Origin: Rhizobiaceae bacterium
GTDB lineage: Bacteria; Pseudomonadota; Alphaproteobacteria; Rhizobiales; Rhizobiaceae
Reading direction: 5' to 3'
DNA length: 5,196 nt
Assembly: GCA_020696915.1 (NCBI GenBank)
Contig: JAJFMR010000238.1
Coordinates: forward strand, 1 to 5,196
This document shows, piece by piece, positions 1 through 5,196 of this stretch. Below the pieces are notes generated by a model, which worked only from the letters and a program-made list of their open reading frames with translations, was not told where the DNA came from and did not search any database. The translations under genes were made by a program, and so were the position numbers. How positions within the stretch are numbered: position 1 is the stretch's first letter; each line of letters opens with the position of its first letter.

Positions 1-438
1 GTCGCCGATGCGGATAAGCGTCGTCGGATGTGACTGATGCGCCGGGGCGCTGACGAGATAGAATTTCGCTGGTTGGGAGGCATCGGCAGAGGCAAACGAA
101 ATGCGCTCGGTGCCCATGCCGACATAGATCATGTCGCGGCTCGCCAGGTCGAAGGAGTCGCCATCGGCCTCGACGACCCCGCTGCCGCCGATATTCACCG
201 CAATGAGTTCCCGGCGGGCGAGAAAGGTGGCGGTGCCGGTCGGCTTGATCGCCTCGAGCCGCAGCGGCGCCTCGGACGGCATCGCACCGCCGAGGATCAT
301 CCGATCGTAATGCGTGTAGGTAAGGCAGATGTGTCCGGGCATGAACAGCCCGCCGACATGGAAGTGATGGCGCAGCTCCGCCGTACCCATGACGGCCGCA
401 GCAGCGGGATCGATGGCGAAGCGGCTTTCGTAGTTCAT
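1..438 (-). CDS. kduI: 5-dehydro-4-deoxy-D-glucuronate isomerase KduI (N-terminal half, cut by window edge)
   Basis: KduI (EC 5.3.1.17) converts 5-keto-4-deoxyuronate, the open form of unsaturated uronates released by pectin and related lyases, to 3-deoxy-D-glycero-2,5-hexodiulosonate in the cytoplasm, the substrate of KduD. My own translation from the ATG at 438 gives 146 residues with no stop; the family is about 280 residues, so roughly half is visible. Recognisable family segments are LRHHF (22-26), YTHYDRMILGG (41-51), FLARRELIAVNIGG (72-85), RDMIYVGMG (101-109) and PAKFYLVSAPAH (123-134), in the order and spacing of E. coli KduI. The zinc ligands are known to lie in the C-terminal half of this cupin-type protein and cannot be checked. 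The start is supported by a GGAG motif 9 nt upstream. It follows the GntR gene by 28 nt and is probably last or near last in the operon; kduD would be a natural next gene. Confident on family. Confidence 0.95.
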   Translation of the reverse strand, partial: MNYESRFAIDPAAAAVMGTAELRHHFHVGGLFMPGHICLTYTHYDRMILGGAMPSEAPLRLEAIKPTGTATFLARRELIAVNIGGSGVVEADGDSFDLASRDMIYVGMGTERISFASADASQPAKFYLVSAPAHQSHPTTLIRIGD

Positions 439-466
439 GTCTCTGGTCTCCGGCTCGTTGGTCTCG

Positions 467-1240
467 TCAGGGCCGCTCGGGATTTTCGATGCCGGCCAGG
501 TATTCTTCGCGGCTGCCACGCAGGCGGGTGCGATAGCGTTCCTGACTTGCCGCCAGATGGGCGCGCATCGCCGCACGCGCTGCGTCCGGATCACTGGCCG
601 AGATCGCCTTCAGGATGACGAGGTGCTCGCGCTGCAGCCCTTCCTGGTATTCGCGTGTCAGCACGCTGTCGGTGCCCCAGGGCGAGGCGACATCACAGGG
701 GATGGTGCGTAGGCCGAGAGCGTCGAGAACCTCCACGTAGAAGGGATTGTTGGTGGCGATTGCGATCGCCCGGTGGAAGGCGAAATCCGTCTTTCCGGTG
801 GCCTGCCGGCCCTCGAGCAGCCGTTCGAACTCGAAGAACGCCTCGTGAATCTGGGCTTCCTGGGCGCTGTTGCGCCGGAGTGCTGCGAGACCGGCACTTT
901 CGATCTCGATGCCCATGCGGACTTCGAGGACATTGAGCGCCTGCGAGATCTTGCTGCCTATGTCGAGGCTGATCGAGCCGAAGGCCAGCGTCGGATGATC
1001 GCGAACGAAAATGCCGGCACCCTGCCGCGACTCCACAAGGCCGTCGGCGGCCAGGGTGGCGATGGCCTCGCGAATGACCGTGCGGCTGACCCCGAACGTC
1101 GCGGTGAGCTGGTTTTCGGTGGGCAGCTTCTGTCCCGGCACGATGTCGCCGCCGAACACCTGCCGGCGAAGCGCCGACACCACGCGTTCGGACAGCTTCG
1201 GCCTTCTCTCTGCCCTGACGTCTGCGATCGTCGCCGCCAT
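467..1240 (-). CDS. GntR family, FadR/FCD-type transcriptional regulator, probable uronate-responsive repressor
   Basis: A 257-residue cytoplasmic DNA-binding regulator. The N-terminal winged helix (about 14-82) contains LRRQVFGGDIVPGQKLPTE (24-42), the recognition-helix segment FGVSRTVIREAIATLAADG (49-67) and the wing VESRQGAGIFV (69-79), all typical of GntR. The C-terminal all-helical FCD domain (about 100-238) has the ExR motif (106-108) and the usual metal-binding set: D152 and H156 in DFAFH, H206 and H228. Ligands of such domains are commonly small carboxylates. Together with the uronate genes around it, this suggests a repressor released by a uronate or a pathway intermediate, comparable with GaaR, ExuR or UxuR; the exact orthology cannot be settled here. 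The gene starts 7 nt after the dctM stop. The region before the ATG at 1240 has no clear Shine-Dalgarno, so translational coupling to dctM is likely. No other start fits the conserved N-terminus better. The stop is TGA at 467-469. Confidence 0.9.
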   Translation of the reverse strand: MAATIADVRAERRPKLSERVVSALRRQVFGGDIVPGQKLPTENQLTATFGVSRTVIREAIATLAADGLVESRQGAGIFVRDHPTLAFGSISLDIGSKISQALNVLEVRMGIEIESAGLAALRRNSAQEAQIHEAFFEFERLLEGRQATGKTDFAFHRAIAIATNNPFYVEVLDALGLRTIPCDVASPWGTDSVLTREYQEGLQREHLVILKAISASDPDAARAAMRAHLAASQERYRTRLRGSREEYLAGIENPERP

Positions 1241-1247
1241 GTCGGCG

Positions 1248-2528
1248 CTACCGGAAGACGCCGGGCAGCCACAGCGAGATGGCCGGGATGTAGGTGACCA
1301 GTCCGAGCACCACGAGCCCGGCGCCGTAGAAGGGCCAGATCGAGCGCATGGCCTCCCACACCGATATCTTGCCGACGGCGCAGGCCACGAACTGCACGGC
1401 GCCGACCGGCGGCGTGTTGAGGCCTATGCCGAAGTTCAGGATCATGATGACTCCGAAATGGACGGGATCGACGCCGTAGGCCTGCGCAACGGGAAGGAAA
1501 ATCGGCGTGGAGATGATGATCGTCGGGCCCATGTCCATGAACGTGCCGAGAAAAAGCATCAGCACGTTGAGGAGGAGGAGAATGACGAGCGGATTCTCGG
1601 AGATCGCGTTCATCGAAGCGATCAGCGCGGCTGGCACCTGGAGAAACGCCATCAGCCACGAAAAGGACGCCGCCGTCCCGATGATCAGCAGCACCATGGC
1701 TGTCGTGCGCACCGCGGCATGGGTGGCGTGGACGAAGTCGTTCCAGCCCATCTGCCTGTAGACCAGAACGGTTACCAGGAGCGCATAGATCACGGCCACA
1801 CAGGAACTCTCGGTTGCCGTGAAGACGCCGGACCGGACACCGCCGAAGATGATCGCGATCAGCAGCAGGCCGGGGATGGCGACGGCGCCGAGATGCAGGA
1901 CGGCGGCCATCCCGGGAAACGGTTCGGTGGGATAGCCGCGGTGGCGGGCCACGAAATAGGCGGTGACCATGAGCGCGACGGCAAGCAGCAGGCCGGGCAG
2001 GATGCCGGCCGTGAACAGGTCGGCGATCGAGATCTTGCCGCCCGCCGAGATCGAATAGATGATCATGTTGTGAGACGGCGGCAGAAGCAGTGCGATCAGC
2101 GCCGCCATGGAGGTTACGTTCACCGCATAGTCGGCTCCATAGCCGCGCGCCTTCATCTGCGGGATCATCAGGCCGCCGACCGCCGCGGCTTCGGCGACCG
2201 CCGAGCCGGAAATGCCTCCGAACAGGGTTGCCGTCGCGATGTTGACCTGCCCCAGACCGCCGCGCATATGGCCGACCATCGAGCCTGCGAAGGCGACGAT
2301 CCGGCTGGCAATGCCGCCGCGGACCATGAGGTCTCCGGAATAGATGAAGAAGGGGATGGCAAGCAGCGAGAAGACGCTCATGCCGGAGTTCATGCGCTGA
2401 AACACCACGAGCGGCGGCAGGCCCATGTAGAGCACGGCCGCGAAGCTCGCCACGCCGAGGCAGAAGGCAATCGGCGTGCCGATCAGCATCAGCAGGGTGA
2501 AAACCCCGAACAGGATCCAGATTTCCAT
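1248..2528 (-). CDS. TRAP transporter large permease, DctM family
   Basis: A 426-residue inner-membrane protein, the usual length for the TRAP large (M) subunit, which forms the ion-coupled elevator-type transport domain and normally uses Na+. The sequence is strongly hydrophobic throughout, consistent with 11-12 transmembrane segments. Family hallmarks are LLAIPFFIYSGDLM (55-68), the first hairpin-loop signature TLFGGISGSAVAEAAAVG (101-118), MIPQMKARGY (121-130), LLPPSHNMIIYS (148-159), LGTFMDMGPTIIISTPIFLP (327-346) and the second signature LNFGIGLNTPPVGAVQF (364-380). It acts with the DctQ subunit just upstream and the periplasmic DctP. The gene begins 3 nt after the dctQ stop and in the same reading frame; an AAGG stretch inside the dctQ end may serve as ribosome binding site. 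Substrate cannot be read from this subunit; a uronate is inferred from the neighbours. Family call near certain. Confidence 0.97.
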   Translation of the reverse strand: MEIWILFGVFTLLMLIGTPIAFCLGVASFAAVLYMGLPPLVVFQRMNSGMSVFSLLAIPFFIYSGDLMVRGGIASRIVAFAGSMVGHMRGGLGQVNIATATLFGGISGSAVAEAAAVGGLMIPQMKARGYGADYAVNVTSMAALIALLLPPSHNMIIYSISAGGKISIADLFTAGILPGLLLAVALMVTAYFVARHRGYPTEPFPGMAAVLHLGAVAIPGLLLIAIIFGGVRSGVFTATESSCVAVIYALLVTVLVYRQMGWNDFVHATHAAVRTTAMVLLIIGTAASFSWLMAFLQVPAALIASMNAISENPLVILLLLNVLMLFLGTFMDMGPTIIISTPIFLPVAQAYGVDPVHFGVIMILNFGIGLNTPPVGAVQFVACAVGKISVWEAMRSIWPFYGAGLVVLGLVTYIPAISLWLPGVFR

Positions 2529-2531
2529 GCC

Positions 2532-3113
2532 TCAGACCTTCAGGTTTTCGAGCTCGGCCACGACTTCGGCAGGTGGAGCGTCCTCCAGGCCGACGTCGAT
2601 CGGCACGCCGGCCACGCGAAGCACGATCCGCTCCAGCGAGAACAGCACGACGAGCACGCCGCCTCCGACGACGGGGAAATAGTCGAAGGCTCCCGAAATG
2701 CCGAGCGAGGGCAGCACCGAGCTCCAGGTCAGGGCGACGAGCTGGCCGCCGTACCAGATCATGCCGATGCCGAACGCCAGGATGACGAAATCGGAAATCA
2801 TGCGAAGCGCCCGCTTGCCCCTGAGCGGCAGCACGTAGATCAGCACGTCGAAGCCGAGATGATAGTTTTCGCGGATGCCGACGGCGGCGCCCAGGAAGAT
2901 GAACCAGCTCATCAGCATGACTGAGCTCAGCTCGGTCCAGTTCGGCGACTGGTTCAGCACGTAGCGGCCGAACACCTGCCAGGCCACGAAGGCCGTCATC
3001 AGCACCAGGCCGAGCCCCGCCAGCCAGAGAGCCGAAGTGCTGAGAAAGGTGAAGACGCGCGTCCAGGCCGGCAGCGGTTGCTCGCCATCGAGGGTGGTGG
3101 TCATCCGAAACAT
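2532..3113 (-). CDS. TRAP transporter small permease, DctQ family
   Basis: A 193-residue inner-membrane protein, typical for the TRAP small (Q) subunit, which scaffolds the large permease and helps dock the loaded binding protein. Four hydrophobic segments lie at about 23-47, 63-80, 106-130 and 147-168. The characteristic motif FGRYVLNQSPNWTEL (48-62) joins helices 1 and 2, followed by FIFLGAAVGIRENYHLG (71-87) with the conserved Arg and His. The C-terminal tail (about 170-193) is hydrophilic and acidic. The start is uncertain. The ATG at 3113 has only a GGG directly next to it, while the in-frame ATG at 3104 (190 residues, beginning MTTTLDG) has a GGGA 8 nt upstream and is equally plausible. 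The gene lies 43 nt behind dctP, after a strong hairpin, and ends 3 nt before dctM. Confidence 0.93.
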   Translation of the reverse strand: MFRMTTTLDGEQPLPAWTRVFTFLSTSALWLAGLGLVLMTAFVAWQVFGRYVLNQSPNWTELSSVMLMSWFIFLGAAVGIRENYHLGFDVLIYVLPLRGKRALRMISDFVILAFGIGMIWYGGQLVALTWSSVLPSLGISGAFDYFPVVGGGVLVVLFSLERIVLRVAGVPIDVGLEDAPPAEVVAELENLKV

Positions 3114-3123
3114 CCCGGGGATA

Positions 3124-3148
3124 GGCGGCGCGACGATGCCGCGCCGCC
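3124..3148 (-). promoter_or_regulatory. GC-rich RNA hairpin between dctP and dctQ
   Basis: Read on the minus (transcribed) strand, the arms GGCGGCGCG and CGCGCCGCC form a perfect 9-bp stem beginning 8 nt after the dctP stop. In RNA it can extend by a G-U and a C-G pair to 11 pairs closed by a 3-nt AUC loop. What follows is TATCCCCGGG and then the dctQ start, with no U-tract, so it does not look like an ordinary intrinsic terminator. A hairpin here is a plausible mRNA 3'-end stabiliser or partial terminator that keeps the binding protein in excess over the membrane subunits. The structure is seen directly; the role is inferred. Confidence 0.5.
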
Positions 3149-3156
3149 AGGTCGGT

Positions 3157-4131
3157 TTACTGGACGGCCCTGATCGCCTCGACCATCGCCTTCAGCTTCT
3201 CGTCCTTGACGTGCTTTTCGTAAACGGGAGCCATGGCGTCGATGAAAGGCTGCTTGTCGGGCGTCGTGATTTCGGAGCCGGCCGCCTCGACCTTGGCCCG
3301 CGAGGCGGCGACCTGGGCGGTCCACAGTTCGCGCTGCTTGGTCACGCTCTCCTTGGCCGCTTCCTTGAAGATGGCCTGGTCCTCCGGGGTGAGCTTGTCC
3401 CAGGAAGCCTTCGACATGACGAAAACCTCAGGCACCATGGTGTGCTCGTCCAGAGAATAGTATTTCGCGACCTCGGCGTGCTTGGCCGTGTCGTAGCTCG
3501 GGAAGTTGTTCTCGGCGCCGTCGATGACGCCTGTCTGGATGGCCGAGTAGACTTCGCCGTAAGGCATCGGCGTGGCGTTGGCACCGAGTGCCGAAACCAT
3601 GTCGACGAAGATGTCGGACTGAATGACGCGGAACTTCATTCCGGCCAGGTCCGCCAGCGTGTTGACAGGCTTCTTGGAGTTGTAGAAGGAGCGCGCGCCG
3701 CCGTCATAGAAGGCGAGAACGACGAGGTCGGCAGCTTCGAAGGCGGCTCCGATCTGGGCTCCGATCTCGCCGTCCATGACCTTGTGCATGTGATCTTCGG
3801 AACGGAAGAGGTAGGGAAGCGACGGCACCGTCGTTTCCGGTATGATGCCGTTGAACGGCGCCATCGAGATGCGGTTGAGATCGATCACGCCGGAACGAAC
3901 CTGCTCGATCGTATCCTTTTCCTCGCCGAGCTGCGCGGAGTGGTAGACTTCCACGGAATAGCGCCCGGCGGTGCGCTCCTTGACCAGCTCACCGAAATAT
4001 TTGACGCCCTCGACCGTCGGATAGCCATCCGGATGGGTATCGGAGGAACGCAGCACCGTCTGCGCGCTCGCCGTTCCCGCCATCATTGCAATTGCCGCGG
4101 CTGCCGCAGCGAACCTGGAAAAATGCTTCAT
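3157..4131 (-). CDS. TRAP transporter periplasmic substrate-binding protein, DctP family, probably for a uronate
   Basis: A 324-residue secreted binding protein, the normal length for DctP (TRAP P subunit). It opens with a Sec signal peptide: basic MKHFSR, an Ala-rich hydrophobic core (8-18) and a likely cleavage after ASA at 21-23, giving a mature protein starting QTVLRSSD. Family segments include VYHSAQLGEEKDTIEQVRSG (62-81), VPSLPYLFRSEDHMHKVMDG (102-121), GGARSFYNSKKPV (144-156), LAGMKFRV (162-169) and MPYGEVYSAIQTGVIDGAEN (189-208). R168 is at the conserved position whose arginine clamps the ligand carboxylate in this family; R147 and N209 are likely additional pocket residues. The start at 4131 is well supported by a strong Shine-Dalgarno. 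The gene sits between uxaC and dctQ, so a hexuronate such as galacturonate or glucuronate is the best substrate guess, by analogy with Agrobacterium GaaP; an unsaturated uronate or an oligouronide is possible. Family near certain, substrate inferred. Confidence 0.95.
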   Translation of the reverse strand: MKHFSRFAAAAAAIAMMAGTASAQTVLRSSDTHPDGYPTVEGVKYFGELVKERTAGRYSVEVYHSAQLGEEKDTIEQVRSGVIDLNRISMAPFNGIIPETTVPSLPYLFRSEDHMHKVMDGEIGAQIGAAFEAADLVVLAFYDGGARSFYNSKKPVNTLADLAGMKFRVIQSDIFVDMVSALGANATPMPYGEVYSAIQTGVIDGAENNFPSYDTAKHAEVAKYYSLDEHTMVPEVFVMSKASWDKLTPEDQAIFKEAAKESVTKQRELWTAQVAASRAKVEAAGSEITTPDKQPFIDAMAPVYEKHVKDEKLKAMVEAIRAVQ

Positions 4132-4136
4132 GCTCG

Positions 4137-4145
4137 TCTCCCTTT
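4137..4145 (-). promoter_or_regulatory. Ribosome binding site of the dctP-type gene
   Basis: On the minus strand the sequence AAAGGGAGA contains GGAG 6 nt before the ATG at 4131. It is the clearest Shine-Dalgarno of the cluster and fixes the start of the binding protein, in line with the high expression expected of a periplasmic receptor. Confidence 0.8.
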
Positions 4146-4167
4146 CATGTTTCGGGCGCTATGCCCC

Positions 4168-5196
4168 CTAGAGCCGGTACGCCTTTTTCGCGAGCGTATA
4201 GGCCAGTTCGTGCGCGACCTCGTGGGCTTCGTCCTCCCGCAACCGATGCTCCGAGACGAGGCGGGCGAGGAATGCGCAATCGACGCGGCGCGCAATGTCG
4301 TGGCGCGCCGGAATTGAGGGAAATGCCCTGGTGTCGTCGTTGAAGCCGACGGTGTTGTAGAACCCGGCCGTCTCGGTGGTCATCTCGCGGAAGCGCCGCA
4401 TGCCTTCCGGACTGTCGTGAAACCACCAGGCAGGACCTATCCTGAGGCAGGGATAGACGCCGGCCAGCGGTGCCAGCTCACGCGCATAGCTGGATTCGTC
4501 GAGCGTGAAGAGGATCACGGTGAGATCCCGCTCCATCCCGACGCAATCGAGGAGCGGCTTCAGGGCGGCGGCAAAGTCCGTGCGGGTCGGAATGTCAAAA
4601 CCCTTGTCGCGGCCGAACTTTTCGAGGACCGCCGGAGAATGGTTCCGCCACGAACCCGGATGGATCTGCAGGACGAGCCCGTCTTCGATGCTCATCTTGG
4701 CCATCTCGGTGAGCATCTGCGCACGGAAAAGCCGGTTTTCGCGTTCGTCGGAGGTTCTCGACCGCACCCGGCGGAAAAGCTCCTCCGCCGCGGCATCGGA
4801 AAGGTTCGCCGTCGCCGCATCGGCGTGACCGTGATCCGTCGAGGTGGCCCCGAACGATTTGAAATAGGCGCGCCGGGTGCGATGCGCATCGAGATAGCCG
4901 GCCCAGTTGCCCGTGTCGCAGCCGGTGATTTCCCCAAGACGGTCTATATTGTCATGAAAGCCGGGGAAATCCGGATCGACCACCTGGTCGGGTCGGTAGG
5001 CGGTGACGACGCGCCCATTCCAGCCGCTGTCGCGGATCATGCCATGCCAGTGGAGATCGTCGAGGGCGCTGTCCGTGGTGGCGATAGCCTCGATCCCGAA
5101 TCGCTCGTAGAGCGACCTTGGCCGGAACTCGTCACGCCCGAGGCGCTCGGCGATCAGATCGTAGCAGCGGTCGGCCGAAGCTGCGCCGAGCGGCTC
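4168..5196 (-). CDS. uxaC: Uronate isomerase UxaC (glucuronate/galacturonate isomerase), 5' end outside window
   Basis: UxaC (EC 5.3.1.12) interconverts D-glucuronate with D-fructuronate and D-galacturonate with D-tagaturonate, the first cytoplasmic step of hexuronate catabolism. It is a TIM-barrel member of the amidohydrolase superfamily. The frame stays open to the window edge and gives 342 residues; the family is about 470, so the N-terminal quarter, with the metal-binding HxH, is missing. Visible hallmarks, numbered from the first residue in the window, are FRPRSLYERFGIEAIATTD (24-42), LQIHPGSWRNH (176-186), IGPAWWFHDSPEGMRRFR (253-270) and GFNDDTRAF (284-292), in which D288 and R290 correspond to the known metal and substrate residues of the DxR motif. 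The ATG at 5040 is internal, because conserved UxaC sequence continues upstream of it. The stop is TAG at 4168-4170, 36 nt before the binding-protein gene, so UxaC is probably co-transcribed with the transporter. Very confident. Confidence 0.97.
   Translation of the reverse strand, partial: EPLGAASADRCYDLIAERLGRDEFRPRSLYERFGIEAIATTDSALDDLHWHGMIRDSGWNGRVVTAYRPDQVVDPDFPGFHDNIDRLGEITGCDTGNWAGYLDAHRTRRAYFKSFGATSTDHGHADAATANLSDAAAEELFRRVRSRTSDERENRLFRAQMLTEMAKMSIEDGLVLQIHPGSWRNHSPAVLEKFGRDKGFDIPTRTDFAAALKPLLDCVGMERDLTVILFTLDESSYARELAPLAGVYPCLRIGPAWWFHDSPEGMRRFREMTTETAGFYNTVGFNDDTRAFPSIPARHDIARRVDCAFLARLVSEHRLREDEAHEVAHELAYTLAKKAYRL

Noticed and set aside
37..618. A 193-codon open frame on the plus strand over kduI and the regulator end
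   Set aside because: It is antisense to the clear KduI reading frame, which matches the family along its whole visible length, and the plus-strand product resembles nothing.
1011..2924. A 637-codon open frame on the plus strand, rich in His, Asp, Glu, Gln and Arg
   Set aside because: It runs antisense to dctM and dctQ in exact codon register, so its stops would need TTA, CTA or TCA in the sense genes, codons that are rare in GC-rich DNA. The composition is low-complexity and shows no recognisable domain. The sense genes are unmistakable TRAP subunits.
3745..3767. Direct repeat GGCTCCGATCT with a 12-bp period
   Set aside because: It lies inside the DctP-type gene and encodes consecutive IGAQ and IGAA. 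An in-frame four-codon similarity in an alpha-helical stretch is ordinary and needs no regulatory explanation.
4152..4167. Possible hairpin GGGC...GCCC between uxaC and the binding-protein gene
   Set aside because: Only four base pairs can form, with no U-tract; this is expected by chance in GC-rich DNA.
3037..4317. A 426-codon open frame on the plus strand
   Set aside because: It is antisense to the DctP-type gene, again in codon register. The same absence of rare codons explains its openness, and it has no recognisable domain.
1..5196. Search for mobile elements, CRISPR arrays, tRNA or rRNA genes and a palindromic GntR operator
   Set aside because: No terminal inverted repeats, transposase segments, spaced repeats or tRNA-like cloverleaf sequences were seen. 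No convincing TGGT-type operator palindrome is present in the short gaps; the controlling promoter probably lies outside the window.

Overview
The window is GC-rich and compactly coded. It holds one co-oriented gene cluster, all on the minus strand. In transcription order (right to left) it reads: uxaC (uronate isomerase, 5' end outside the window), a TRAP transporter substrate-binding protein (DctP family), the TRAP small permease (DctQ), the TRAP large permease (DctM), a GntR/FadR-type regulator, and kduI (3' half outside the window). Gaps between genes are 36, 43, 3, 7 and 28 nt, so a single polycistronic operon is the natural reading. Its promoter would lie to the right of position 5196, upstream of uxaC or further. 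No stretch over 50 nt is without a gene.

The protein styles, GC-rich codon use and the use of a TRAP system for uronates suggest an alphaproteobacterium, most likely of the Rhizobiales/Hyphomicrobiales type. This is an inference from resemblance, not a database result. The closest system I know is the galacturonate TRAP transporter GaaPQM with the GntR regulator GaaR in Agrobacterium.

Functionally the genes fit together as acidic-sugar scavenging. DctP would capture a uronate in the periplasm, and DctQ/DctM would import it with a sodium gradient. UxaC isomerises D-glucuronate or D-galacturonate to fructuronate or tagaturonate. KduI isomerises the 4-deoxy-5-keto-uronate that arises from the unsaturated uronates released by polysaccharide lyases. 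The two isomerase routes converge on 2-keto-3-deoxygluconate, whose later enzymes (uxuA/uxaA, uxuB/uxaB, kduD, kdgK, eda) are not in the window. The GntR protein is the likely uronate-responsive repressor.

This is mainly a recognisable catabolic operon, and I see no undescribed system. The points most worth a second look are a strong GC hairpin between dctP and dctQ without a U-tract, the in-frame dctQ/dctM junction separated by one stop codon, the regulator embedded between transporter and enzyme without a clear ribosome binding site, and the open question of the transporter's exact substrate.
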